Below are positions 17,811 through 25,998 of a stretch of DNA of 64,000 bases, in pieces. The notes beneath the pieces are model-generated. The model saw only the letters and a program-made list of their open reading frames with translations, searched no databases and had not been told where the DNA came from. Origin of the DNA: Streptomyces paludis (GTDB taxonomy: Bacteria; Actinomycetota; Actinomycetes; Streptomycetales; Streptomycetaceae); the NCBI RefSeq assembly GCF_003344965.1, contig NZ_CP031194.1, positions 4,712,001 through 4,776,000 on the forward strand, in the 5' to 3' direction. A program made the translations under genes and the position numbers. How positions within the stretch are numbered: position 1 is the stretch's first letter; the number at the start of each line of letters is the position of its first letter.

Positions 17811-17854
17811 CGGTGACTGGCGTCGGGCTCTGGACCGGCCGGCATGGCTTGTGG

Positions 17855-18076
17855 TCAGGCGTCGGGAGTGGTGGGGGGTTCCTCGGCGAAGTGGTCGAAC
17901 TCGCCTGCCTTGATGCCGAGGATGAAGGCTTTGAGCTTCTCGGGGGTGGTGGTGACGATGATGTCCGGGCTGTCGCTCTCCACGAGCTTGATGTTGCCGT
18001 CGTCATCGGCGGCGACGTTGATGCAGTTGGCTGCCTCGCCACTGAAGGAGGACTTCTGCCAGTTGAGGGCGGACAC
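17855..18076 (-). CDS. DUF397 protein
   Basis: A 73-aa protein of the DUF397 family, recognised from LNWQKSSFSGEAANCINVA and the following DDGNIKLVESDSPD. Family members are small cytoplasmic proteins found in many copies in Streptomyces, usually next to an XRE-DUF5753 regulator; whiJ/bldB-type loci use this arrangement. The GTG at 18074-18076 follows GAGAAGGGAA, and the gene begins 13 nt after the XRE stop, so the two are co-transcribed. The pairing suggests that it modulates the DNA binding of the upstream XRE protein. It ends at the border of the inverted-repeat element. Confidence 0.9.
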   Translation of the reverse strand: MSALNWQKSSFSGEAANCINVAADDDGNIKLVESDSPDIIVTTTPEKLKAFILGIKAGEFDHFAEEPPTTPDA

Positions 18077-18089
18077 GAGAGTTCCCTTC

Positions 18090-18944
18090 TCAGATGTCTT
18101 GTGCGAGCCGACGGATCAAGGTTCGGGACGCTGCGGGCTTGAGGCTACAGCCCTCCATGCGGTCCAGAACGGTCCGGTACTTCACCAACTGGGGCTGATT
18201 GTCGAGGAACGCGGAACCATGGTCCGTGTCCAGCTGGACGGTGTCCAGGGCGGGGATCGCACCGGCCATGTGGTGGATGCCCTGCCCGGAGCTGGGGAAG
18301 GTGCTCGCGCCGAACGGGACCACCCGGATGGTGATGTGCTCGTGCTCGCTCAGGTCGAGAAGGGTCTTCAGCTGCGCGCGTGCCACATCCGGTCCGCCGA
18401 AGCCCATACGCAGGGCCGCCTCATGGATGATCGCCGTCAGCGGCGTCGGGTTCTCGCGGTAGAGCACCGCCTGCCGCTTGATGCGGTACGAGACCCGGTG
18501 CTCCACTTCGGGCGGTGAGAGCGTCGGCACGACATCGCTGATCACGGCGTGCGCGTGGGCGCGGGTCTGGAGCACGCCCGGTAGATGGATCACCGCCGCC
18601 GTGCGCATCGCGGTGGCGTGGTGTTCCAGTTCCGCCAGGTCGAGCGTGTCGGCCGGCAGTATGTCGCGGTACTCGTCCCACCAGCCGCGCGTCCGGCCTC
18701 CCGTCATCTCCGCGAGCGCGTCGATCAGGGCTTCATCGGTGCAGGTGTAGCTGCGGGCCATGGCCCGGACCCGGTCGGCACTCACCGCGAAGTGGCCCAA
18801 TTCAACGCTGCTGACCTGCGGTTGGGAGGAGCCGAGGAGCGCCGCCGCTTTTGTCACGGACAGCTCGGCATGCTCCCGCAGCCTGCGCAGTTCGGCGCCA
18901 AGCCGCCGCTGCCGTACCGATGGCGGGAAGGCCCTCTTAGCCAT
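18090..18944 (-). CDS. XRE-family regulator with DUF5753 domain
   Basis: A 284-aa regulator. Residues about 12-75 form an XRE helix-turn-helix (RRLGAELRRLREHAELSVTK, SSQPQVSSVELGHFAVSADR). The remainder is the DUF5753 domain, with typical blocks GWWDEYRDILP, LPGVLQTRAHAHAVI, VSYRIKRQAVLYRENP and SSGQGIHHMAG. The ATG at 18942-18944 follows AAGGGG; the longer upstream frame would run over the divergent promoter. It forms a unit with the DUF397 gene and is divergent from a small gene at 19096. Such WhiJ-like modules influence development and antibiotic production in Streptomyces; the specific target here is unknown. Confidence 0.9.
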   Translation of the reverse strand: MAKRAFPPSVRQRRLGAELRRLREHAELSVTKAAALLGSSQPQVSSVELGHFAVSADRVRAMARSYTCTDEALIDALAEMTGGRTRGWWDEYRDILPADTLDLAELEHHATAMRTAAVIHLPGVLQTRAHAHAVISDVVPTLSPPEVEHRVSYRIKRQAVLYRENPTPLTAIIHEAALRMGFGGPDVARAQLKTLLDLSEHEHITIRVVPFGASTFPSSGQGIHHMAGAIPALDTVQLDTDHGSAFLDNQPQLVKYRTVLDRMEGCSLKPAASRTLIRRLAQDI

Positions 18945-19022
18945 GGCACCCCTTCGCTCGATCTGATGTATCAGGCTTTTTTTCTTGGTAGATGGTAGTG
19001 CCTCCTCTATGTTGTGAAGCAC

Positions 19023-19039
19023 GCCACATCGAATGTGGC
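19023..19039. promoter_or_regulatory. 17-bp palindrome, candidate XRE operator
   Basis: GCCACAT-CGA-ATGTGGC is a perfect 7-3-7 inverted repeat in the 151-bp divergent promoter region between the XRE gene and the gene at 19096. Its position suits a site for the XRE protein controlling both directions. Confidence 0.55.
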
Positions 19040-19095
19040 CGCGCCCGCAAAGCGCCCTCAACCCGCCATGTCCATCTGCCCGTTAGGGGAACGTG

Positions 19096-19440
19096 ATGAC
19101 CGTATCGCCGCAGGACCCTGCCCCGGAGTCGTTCGATTTCGAGCAGGAGTTGTACGAACTTGTCCGCGACACCGCGCCCCGGTTCTTCGCCGTCGTCGTC
19201 GAATACCGCGACGGCGACGGGGACCTCGGCCGGGATGCCGCCGTCGTTGCCTGGGGGATGGCGCACGAGGACGGGGCCGCCGATGTGACGCGGGTGGGCG
19301 GTGGGGGCCCGTTGCGGCTTGCGGCGGCGGAGAATGTGGCCCGGTACTTCGGGCGGGAGGACGGGTGTTCGCCTCGGGTGGTGTGGCTTCCGGCGGTGGC
19401 TGGGAGTGGCGGCCGGGAAGTCGGTGCTCGCGCCGCCTGA
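19096..19440 (+). CDS. Small conserved-type hypothetical protein divergent from XRE
   Basis: A 114-aa acidic protein (MTVSPQDPAPESFDFEQELYELVRDTAPRFFAV...). The ATG at 19096 is preferred over GTG at 19093 because AGGGG is 6 nt upstream of the ATG. The middle part alternates strands and helices (FFAVVVEYRDGDGDLGRDAA, AWGMAHEDGAADVT) and no catalytic motif is evident. The base composition is normal for the genome. Genes of this size and position are often found beside XRE/DUF397 pairs, so it may be the regulated partner. No function is assigned. Confidence 0.65.
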   Translation: MTVSPQDPAPESFDFEQELYELVRDTAPRFFAVVVEYRDGDGDLGRDAAVVAWGMAHEDGAADVTRVGGGGPLRLAAAENVARYFGREDGCSPRVVWLPAVAGSGGREVGARAA

Positions 19441-19486
19441 GGCTCGTGGGCCGGGCCGGGGGAGGCGGCCGCGTCCAACGGGTGCG

Positions 19487-19526
19487 GCGCGGCCCGCACG
19501 GTCGACTTGGACCGTGCGGGCCGCGC
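19487..19526. terminator. Bidirectional hairpin between convergent genes
   Basis: A perfect 17-bp inverted repeat (GCGCGGCCCGCACGGTC and complement) with a 6-nt loop lies between the gene ending at 19440 and the lipase-like gene ending at 19550. Confidence 0.85.
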
Positions 19527-19549
19527 GGGCCGCGTCGCCCTGGAACCGC

Positions 19550-20764
19550 TCAGTCGGGCAGGCGGTCGAGGACCCACTCACCGATCTCGGGGGTCATGGC
19601 CGCGTGCGGGTCGTTCTCCGAGGAGAGCAGGTAGTCGTTCAGATCGAACTCCTCCGGCGGCAGCTCGTTGATGTTGGTGTAGAGGTCCCGCTGCTCGCCC
19701 AGGTCGCGGACGGAGACCGCGCTGACGGACGGCACGAAACACCCCGAGCGGTGCGTCACGTTGACGCTCTCGTTGAAGGCGGCGAGGGCGTCACCGAGGA
19801 TGCCGAACGACTCCAGCGTCCCGCCCGGCGCCCCGTCCAGTTCCGGGAAGCCGCTGGTGGTGACGGTGTGCGGGCCGCCGAGGACGCCGTTCAGTACGGC
19901 CACCTCCGCCGGGTCGCCCCCCGACTGGGTCAGGAAGTACGTGCCGTCGAAGAGCGGGCCGGAACAGCTCAGCGCCTTGTCCCCGGGCCGGACGCCGTTG
20001 CCCAGGCCGTCGCCGCGTCCGCTGGACACCCCGAGCAGCAGCGGGATCTGGGGCCATGAACCGACCTTCTGGAGCCGCTCCTTGAAGTCGGTCCGCAGCG
20101 GGCTCTCCTGCGGTGTGCCGGCCACCCCGTCCACGTACCGCCACAGCATCTGCTGCGAGGCGGGGCTGCTGATCTGCCGGAGGTACGTGTCGTCCACCGT
20201 GGCGAGGTAGTGCGCGAACGCCTGGAGCCCGATCGGCACCCACGCGCCCCGGTGCGGGCTGTCGAACGATACGTAGACGCCGGTCCGGTGGTCCATCCGC
20301 TGCGTTTCCATCTTCGCCAGCGCGTACCGGGCGACGATGCCGCCCATGCTGAACCCGCCGACGAGCAGCCGGGTGTCGTCCAGCTGCTCGGCGATGGTCC
20401 GCATGATGGCGGCGGTCATCGTCTCGGCGTTCCGGAGGATGGACTCGCTGCGCTCATCGAACCCGACGAGGACCAGCGTGCGCCCCCGGCGCCGCAGCTC
20501 GCTGATGAACGGGTACCGGCCGTTCTCCAGCCCGTCCCACAGGTGGTCGAAGTCCGTCGGCCCGAGGTTGAACCCGTCGGCCAGGACGACGGGCCTGACC
20601 ACGGCCTTCTGGCCCTCGCCGTAGTACACCCGGGCGCTGCCGTGCGGCAGTTCCCACCTCTCGTCCGCCGCAGGTGCCTGAGGGGCCGCCGGCCTGACCG
20701 CCGGGGTGACGAGTCCGATCGCCCCGGCGGCTTTCCTGGCTTTCTCGGTGGTGCTGTCGGCCAT
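19550..20764 (-). CDS. Alpha/beta-hydrolase, lipase/esterase type
   Basis: A 404-aa hydrolase. The nucleophile elbow is LLVGGFSMGGIVARYAL (G-x-S-x-G, Ser near residue 139), preceded by PVVLADGFNLGPTDFDHLWD, the oxyanion-hole strand. SFDSPHRGAWVPIGLQAFAH after the elbow is typical of triacylglycerol-lipase/PGAP1-like folds. A DGTYFLTQSGGDPAEVAVLNG segment (kept short here) and GPHTVTT may place the acid and His. There is no signal peptide, and the N-terminus is Ala/Pro-rich, so the enzyme appears cytoplasmic unless exported by another route. The ATG at 20764 has AAGGGA upstream. It is monocistronic; the substrate is unknown. Confidence 0.75.
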   Translation of the reverse strand: MADSTTEKARKAAGAIGLVTPAVRPAAPQAPAADERWELPHGSARVYYGEGQKAVVRPVVLADGFNLGPTDFDHLWDGLENGRYPFISELRRRGRTLVLVGFDERSESILRNAETMTAAIMRTIAEQLDDTRLLVGGFSMGGIVARYALAKMETQRMDHRTGVYVSFDSPHRGAWVPIGLQAFAHYLATVDDTYLRQISSPASQQMLWRYVDGVAGTPQESPLRTDFKERLQKVGSWPQIPLLLGVSSGRGDGLGNGVRPGDKALSCSGPLFDGTYFLTQSGGDPAEVAVLNGVLGGPHTVTTSGFPELDGAPGGTLESFGILGDALAAFNESVNVTHRSGCFVPSVSAVSVRDLGEQRDLYTNINELPPEEFDLNDYLLSSENDPHAAMTPEIGEWVLDRLPD

Positions 20765-20900
20765 GGAAGTCCCTTTCCATCGTGTTGCTCATGGTTCAAG
20801 GGACATGCTCGGTTCGCGAAGGCCGTGATGATGCGCGCAATGCGGGTGGTTCACCACATCGGGTGGTCCGCACCGCCCATGCCTGCGGCGCAGTGCGTCA

Positions 20901-20967
20901 GTGCGGCGCCCAACGCCTCAGAGCGGCGCGCAACGCCTCAGTGCGGCGCCCAACGCCTCAGTGCGGC
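20901..20967. repeat. 20-bp tandem repeat, about 3.4 units
   Basis: Units GTGCGGCGCCCAACGCCTCA at 20901-20920 and 20941-20960, with a variant copy (GAGCGGCGCGCAACGCCTCA) between and a partial unit after. The last full unit contains the stop codon of the minus-strand oxidoreductase, so that gene's 3' end lies inside the array. Confidence 0.9.
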
Positions 20968-21404
20968 GTCGGGGACTCCTCCAGTACGAAGACGGGGATC
21001 TCCCGGTCCGTCTTCTCCTGGTACTCCGCGTACTCCGGGTACGCCTCGACCGCGCGCGCCCACCACGCCGCCTTCTCCTCGCCCGTGACCTCGCGCGCGA
21101 TCATGTCCCAGCGCTCCGTGCCGTCGCGGAGTTCGACGCGAGGATCGGCCTTGACGTTGAAGTACCAGACGGGATGCTTGGGGGCGCCGCCCAGGGAGGC
21201 GACCGCCGCGTACGCGCCGTTGTGCTCCACGCGCATCAGCGGGCTCTTGCGGATCTTGCCGCTCTTCGCGCCGAGCGTGGTGAGGATGATGACGGGCATG
21301 CCGCGCATCGTCGTCCCCTCCGTACCGCCCGAGCCCTCGTACAGCTCGACCTGGTCGCGGGCCATCGGGAAGGTGCTGGGCTCGTACTCGCCTTTGAGTG
21401 GCAT
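20958..21404 (-). CDS. F420-dependent nitroreductase-like (DDN family) oxidoreductase
   Basis: A 148-aa split-barrel flavin/deazaflavin protein. The sequence contains the family pattern [20 protein letters not shown] (cofactor phosphate contacts), [37 protein letters not shown] and [20 protein letters not shown], all typical of the 'nitroreductase family deazaflavin-dependent oxidoreductase' group. These enzymes use reduced F420 to reduce quinones or other substrates, often giving protection against oxidative stress. The protein is cytoplasmic or loosely membrane-associated. It is transcribed alone, divergent from mfd. An AGGAG lies about 11 nt ahead of the ATG. Confidence 0.85.
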   Translation of the reverse strand: MPLKGEYEPSTFPMARDQVELYEGSGGTEGTTMRGMPVIILTTLGAKSGKIRKSPLMRVEHNGAYAAVASLGGAPKHPVWYFNVKADPRVELRDGTERWDMIAREVTGEEKAAWWARAVEAYPEYAEYQEKTDREIPVFVLEESPTPH

Positions 21405-21637
21405 GGCTGCTGCTTCTCCTGTCGGTCGGGAACGTGGGGGATGTGCCTACAGCAGTGGGGGAACGCGGGTGGGTACCCGCTACGTTCCAATGATCTCGGG
21501 TCCCCCCGTCATTCCCGGCATTCCCGCTCCCGGCCGCGCCTGTCAGTGGGCGGAAGTACGCTGGAGAACCCCCGGCTCGTACGTCACGCCGGGCTTTTAG
21601 GCATGCTCGCCCCCGGACCCGGACGGAAATCCCCTTC

Positions 21638-24600
21638 ATGAGCCTGCACGGTCTGCTGGACGCCGTGGTACGTGACCCGGCGCTCGCCGAAGCGGTGAAG
21701 GCCGCCTCCGACGGTCACCGCCCCCATGTCGACCTGGTCGGACCGGCCGCCGCGCGGCCCTTCGCCGTCGCCGCGCTCGCGCGCGAGGCCGGGCGGCCGG
21801 TGCTGGCCGTGACGGCGACCGGGCGGGAGGCCGAGGACCTGGCGGCGGCGCTGCGCTCGCTGCTGGATCCGGACACCGTCGTCGAGTACCCGTCGTGGGA
21901 GACGCTGCCGCACGAGCGGCTCTCGCCCCGCTCCGACACCGTCGGCCGGCGGATCGCCGTGCTGCGCCGGCTCGCGCATCCGGCGAAGGACGATCCGAGC
22001 GCCGGGCCCATCAGCGTGGTCGTCTCGCCCGTACGGTCCGTGCTCCAGCCGCAGGTCAAGGGGCTCGGCGACCTGGAGCCGGTCGCGCTGCGCAGCGGGT
22101 CGAGCGCCGATCTGAACGCGGTGACCGAAGCGCTGGCCGCCGCCGCGTACGCGCGCGTGGAGCTGGTCGAGAAGCGCGGCGAGTTCGCCGTGCGCGGCGG
22201 GATCCTGGATGTCTTCCCGCCCACCGAGGAGCACCCCCTGCGGGTGGAGTTCTGGGGCGACGACGTCGAGGAGATCCGTTACTTCAAGGTCGCCGACCAG
22301 CGCTCCCTGGAGGTCGCCGAGCACGGTCTGTGGGCGCCGCCCTGCCGGGAGCTGCTGCTGACGGCCGATGTACGGGAGCGGGCGGCGGCCCTCGCCGAGG
22401 TCCACCCGGAGCTGGGCGAGCTGCTCGGCAAGATCGCGGAGGGGATCGCGGTCGAGGGCATGGAGGCGCTCGCGCCCGTACTGGTCGATGACATGGAGCT
22501 GCTGCTCGATGTGCTGCCGCCGGGCGCGATGACACTGGTCTGCGACCCCGAGCGGGTCCGGCGGCGGGCCGCCGACCTCGTCGCGACCAGCCAGGAGTTC
22601 CTTCAGGCGTCGTGGGCGGCGAGCGCGGGCGGCGGAGAGGCCCCGATCGACGTCGGCGCGGCCTCGCTCTGGTCCATCGCGGACGTACGGGACCGGGCGC
22701 GCGAGCTGGGGATGGCCTGGTGGTCCGTCTCGCCGTTCGCCGTGGACGAAGAGATCGACGACGACGCGATCACGCTCGGCATGCACGCCCCCGAGTCGTA
22801 CCGGGGGGACACCGCCCGCGCGCTCGCCGATACGAAACAGTGGCTCGCGGACGGCTGGCGCACGGTCTTCGTCACGGAGGGTCACGGAACGGCGGCCCGT
22901 ACGGTCGAGGTGCTCAGCGGGGAGGGCATCCCGGCGCGCCTCGACAGTCCCGCCGGTCAGGGCGGGCTCGCGGAGATCGCGCCGTCCCTCGTGCATGTCG
23001 CGCGCGGCGCGATCGACCACGGCTTCGTGGACCCGGGGCTCAAGCTGGCCGTCCTCACCGAGACCGACCTCTCCGGGCAGAAGGCCGCCGGCAAGGACGG
23101 CGCGCGCCTGCCCGCCAAGCGCCGCAAGACCATCGACCCGCTCACCCTGGAGCCCGGCGACTACATCGTCCACGAACAGCACGGCGTCGGCCGGTACGTG
23201 GAGATGGTGCAGCGTACGGTCCAGGGCGCGACGCGCGAGTATCTGCTCGTGGAGTACGCGCCGGCCAAGCGCGGCCAGCCCGGCGACCGCCTCTACATCC
23301 CCACCGACCAGCTCGAACAGGTCACCAAGTACGTCGGCGGCGAGGCGCCCACCATGCACCGCCTCGGCGGCGCCGACTGGACGAAGACCAAGGCGCGCGC
23401 CAAGAAGGCCGTCAAGGAGATCGCCGCCGACCTGATCAAGCTCTACTCGGCGCGGATGGCGGCCCCCGGGCACGCCTTCGGGCCCGACACGCCGTGGCAG
23501 CGGGAGCTGGAGGACGCGTTCCCGTACGTGGAGACGCCCGACCAGCTCTCCACCATCGCCGAGGTCAAGGAGGACATGGAGAAGACGGTCCCGATGGACC
23601 GGCTGATCTGCGGCGACGTCGGTTACGGCAAGACGGAGATCGCGGTGCGGGCCGCGTTCAAGGCGGTCCAGGACGGCAAGCAGGTCGCCGTCCTCGTACC
23701 GACGACCCTGCTCGTCCAGCAGCACTTCGGCACCTTCTCGGAGCGGTACGCGCAGTTCCCGGTGTCGGTACGGGCGCTCTCGCGCTTCCAGTCCGACGCG
23801 GAGGCGAAGGCGACGCTGGAGGGGCTGCGGGACGGCGCGGTCGACATCGTCATCGGCACGCACCGGCTCTTCTCGTCCGAGACCAGGTTCAAGGACCTGG
23901 GCCTGGTCATCGTGGACGAGGAGCAGCGCTTCGGCGTCGAGCACAAGGAGCAGCTCAAGAAGCTCCGGGCCAATGTCGACGTCCTGACGATGTCCGCGAC
24001 CCCCATCCCGCGTACGTTGGAGATGGCCGTCACCGGCATCCGCGAGATGTCGACGATCACCACCCCGCCGGAGGAGCGCCACCCGGTGCTGACCTTCGTC
24101 GGGCCGTACGAGCAGAAGCAGATCGGCGCGGCGATCCGGCGCGAACTGCTGCGCGAGGGCCAGGTCTTCTACATCCACAACCGCGTCGAGTCGATCGACC
24201 GGGCCGCCGCCAAGCTCCGCGAGATCGTGCCGGAGGCGCGGATCGCGACGGCGCACGGGCAGATGTCGGAAGGCGCGCTGGAGAAGGTCGTGGTCGACTT
24301 CTGGGAGAAGAAGTTCGATGTGCTGGTCTCCACGACGATCGTGGAGTCCGGCATCGACATCTCCAACGCCAACACGCTCATCGTGGAGCGCGGCGACAAC
24401 TTCGGCCTCTCGCAACTCCACCAGCTGCGCGGACGCGTGGGCCGCGGCCGGGACCGCGGGTACTCGTACTTCCTGTACCCGCCGGAGAAGCCGCTGACCG
24501 AGACCGCGCACGAGCGCCTCGCGACCATCGCGCAGCACACCGAGATGGGCGCGGGGATGTATGTCGCGATGAAGGACCTGGAGATCCGCGGCGCCGGCAA

Positions 24601-25180
24601 TCTGCTGGGCGGCGAGCAGTCCGGGCATATCGCGGGCGTCGGCTTCGATCTGTACGTACGGATGGTGGGCGAGGCGGTCGCGGACTACCGGGCGGCGGTG
24701 GACGGCGGGGAGCCCGAGGAGGCGCCCCTCGAAGTCAAGATCGAGCTGCCGGTCGACGCGCATGTCCCGCACGACTACGCGCCGGGCGAGCGCCTGCGCC
24801 TCCAGGCGTACCGGGCGATCGCCGCGGCGAACACGGAGGCCGACATCACGGCCGTACGCGAGGAGCTGACCGACCGCTACGGCAAGCTGCCGGAGCCGGT
24901 GGAGAACCTGCTGCTGGTGGCCGGGCTGCGGATGCTGGCGCGGGCGTGCGGGGTCGGCGAGATCGTGCTCCAGGGCCCGAACATCCGCTTCGCGCCGGTG
25001 GAGTTGCGCGAGTCGCAGGAGCTGCGGCTGAAGCGGCTGCATCCCCGTACGGTCATCAAGCCGGCGGCGCACCAGATCCTGGTGCCGCGCCCGACGGCGG
25101 GGAAGATCGGCGGAAAGCCGGTGGTGGGGCGGGAGTTGCTGGCGTGGACGGGCGAGTTCCTGACGACGATCCTGAGTTGA
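21638..25180 (+). CDS. mfd: Transcription-repair coupling factor Mfd
   Basis: An 1180-aa SF2 translocase that removes RNA polymerase stalled at DNA lesions and recruits UvrA. The N-terminal UvrB-like modules run to about residue 350 (VEYPSWETLPHERLSP, RGGILDVFPPTEEHPL). The RNA polymerase-interacting CarD-like domain follows (about 500-570, DYIVHEQHGVGRYVEM). The helicase core has Walker A GDVGYGKTE from residue 659, Walker B DEEQ at 760-763, and motifs SATPIPRTLEMA, STTIVESGIDISN and QLRGRVGRG. The C-terminal TRCF domain ends at ...GEFLTTILS. The length is normal. No strong ribosome-binding site is seen before the ATG at 21638. It is single, ending at a strong hairpin. Confidence 0.98.
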   Translation: MSLHGLLDAVVRDPALAEAVKAASDGHRPHVDLVGPAAARPFAVAALAREAGRPVLAVTATGREAEDLAAALRSLLDPDTVVEYPSWETLPHERLSPRSDTVGRRIAVLRRLAHPAKDDPSAGPISVVVSPVRSVLQPQVKGLGDLEPVALRSGSSADLNAVTEALAAAAYARVELVEKRGEFAVRGGILDVFPPTEEHPLRVEFWGDDVEEIRYFKVADQRSLEVAEHGLWAPPCRELLLTADVRERAAALAEVHPELGELLGKIAEGIAVEGMEALAPVLVDDMELLLDVLPPGAMTLVCDPERVRRRAADLVATSQEFLQASWAASAGGGEAPIDVGAASLWSIADVRDRARELGMAWWSVSPFAVDEEIDDDAITLGMHAPESYRGDTARALADTKQWLADGWRTVFVTEGHGTAARTVEVLSGEGIPARLDSPAGQGGLAEIAPSLVHVARGAIDHGFVDPGLKLAVLTETDLSGQKAAGKDGARLPAKRRKTIDPLTLEPGDYIVHEQHGVGRYVEMVQRTVQGATREYLLVEYAPAKRGQPGDRLYIPTDQLEQVTKYVGGEAPTMHRLGGADWTKTKARAKKAVKEIAADLIKLYSARMAAPGHAFGPDTPWQRELEDAFPYVETPDQLSTIAEVKEDMEKTVPMDRLICGDVGYGKTEIAVRAAFKAVQDGKQVAVLVPTTLLVQQHFGTFSERYAQFPVSVRALSRFQSDAEAKATLEGLRDGAVDIVIGTHRLFSSETRFKDLGLVIVDEEQRFGVEHKEQLKKLRANVDVLTMSATPIPRTLEMAVTGIREMSTITTPPEERHPVLTFVGPYEQKQIGAAIRRELLREGQVFYIHNRVESIDRAAAKLREIVPEARIATAHGQMSEGALEKVVVDFWEKKFDVLVSTTIVESGIDISNANTLIVERGDNFGLSQLHQLRGRVGRGRDRGYSYFLYPPEKPLTETAHERLATIAQHTEMGAGMYVAMKDLEIRGAGNLLGGEQSGHIAGVGFDLYVRMVGEAVADYRAAVDGGEPEEAPLEVKIELPVDAHVPHDYAPGERLRLQAYRAIAAANTEADITAVREELTDRYGKLPEPVENLLLVAGLRMLARACGVGEIVLQGPNIRFAPVELRESQELRLKRLHPRTVIKPAAHQILVPRPTAGKIGGKPVVGRELLAWTGEFLTTILS

Positions 25181-25197
25181 GTCGCCCTCGTATGCCT

Positions 25198-25230
25198 CGG
25201 CCCGGCCCCCGTCACTTCGGGGCCGGGCCG
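25198..25230. terminator. Hairpin downstream of mfd
   Basis: CGGCCCGGCCCC (25198-25209) pairs with GGGGCCGGGCCG (25219-25230) around a 9-nt loop. It lies between the convergent ends of mfd and the Xre-type antitoxin gene and could serve both. Confidence 0.85.
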
Positions 25231-25253
25231 GTTTCGCGTGGTGCGGAGCCGCT

Positions 25254-25661
25254 CTACAGGTCGCCCTTGATGTATGAACGTGCCGCGGCCATCGCGTCCT
25301 TGACCCGTCCCTCCGCGATGACCTCCAGCGGCGAGTCGTCTTCGAGCTGCGGGTTCATACCGATCATCCAGGCGCGCGCCGTATGCGGGTTCTCCGCCCG
25401 CGCGATGACCTGGAACACCTGGAACGCGGCGCGGAGGCGCAGTTCCGAGTCGAAGCGCGGGGTGCTCTGTCCGGTGCACCAATTGCGGACATGCTTCGGA
25501 TCGGCGATGCCGGCGATGTACGCGGTCAGCTTCTGGCCGAAGGTGTCCTGAAGGAACTGCGCGATTCCTGGGGTCTGCAGCTCGTTGGTGGAGGTGTGCG
25601 CGGCGGTCGTGCTGGCCGCTTCCACACCGGTCGCCTCAGTGGCGTTCTCTCTGGTGAACAT
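25254..25661 (-). CDS. Xre/MbcA/ParS-type antitoxin
   Basis: A 135-aa protein with the compact layout of antitoxins paired with RES toxins: a helical N-terminal DNA-binding-like part (LQTPGIAQFLQDTFGQKLTA, DPKHVRNWCTGQSTPRFDSE), then a C-terminal toxin-binding region (RLRAAFQVFQVIARAENPHT, ARAWMIGMNPQLEDDSPLEV). The motif W-x-x-G-x-x-P and the terminal NPxL-x-x-xSPLE are hallmarks of MbcA/ParS/Xre. It should neutralise the RES toxin encoded upstream at 25999-26739. The ATG at 25661 has CAGGAGG. Unusually, the toxin gene comes first and a 337-bp gap separates them, so the antitoxin may have its own promoter. Confidence 0.8.
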   Translation of the reverse strand: MFTRENATEATGVEAASTTAAHTSTNELQTPGIAQFLQDTFGQKLTAYIAGIADPKHVRNWCTGQSTPRFDSELRLRAAFQVFQVIARAENPHTARAWMIGMNPQLEDDSPLEVIAEGRVKDAMAAARSYIKGDL

Positions 25662-25998
25662 GGATCCCTCCTGGCTCCTCGTGGGTGCGGGGCAGCGCCC
25701 TACACCTGCTCGCCGGGGGAGGAGCTGTCTCTTCCGGCTAATCCGGAACGGGAATATGTCCGCATGCTGCCTCCTGTGATTCGTTGTGGTGAGGGTACCC
25801 GTTTACACCCCCGCGCACTCTCCGAATTGCCAACCTCAAATCCCCCCGGAATCCCCCCTCATTATCCCTGTGGCGCTACTGACCAGCGCATTCCTCATGG
25901 CCACGATGGAGTGACGCGTTATCACTGCGATGAACCCGACACGGGCCGGGCATCCGAATGGGTGACCGCGGACGGTCAGCGGTGGCGGCCGGCGGCGG
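25662..25998. other. Gap between RES toxin and Xre antitoxin genes
   Basis: 337 bp with lower GC around 25790-25870 (for example TTATCCCTGTGG and TTCGTTGTGG). No convincing gene is seen. It probably contains a separate promoter for the antitoxin. Confidence 0.5.

Larger units (their letters stand above)
16476..17854. other. 1.4-kb region without recognisable protein genes
   Basis: Open frames here overlap in all six frames, have no family resemblance and no convincing start sites. The region is dominated by a composite repeat (see next entries). The stretch 16500-16620 is less repetitive and must contain the promoter for the deacetylase gene. Confidence 0.7.

Noticed and set aside
16630..17845. 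Several open frames of 75-230 codons in the composite repeat
   Set aside because: They overlap on both strands, reflect the inverted structure, and have no plausible start sites or domains. Treated as non-coding.
21584..25072. Long minus-strand open frame opposite mfd
   Set aside because: Low-complexity Arg/Gly/Leu/Asp composition; all recognised motifs are in the plus-strand mfd frame.
22612..25551. Second long plus-strand frame inside mfd
   Set aside because: Frame-shifted shadow of mfd, Arg/Gly-rich with no family features.
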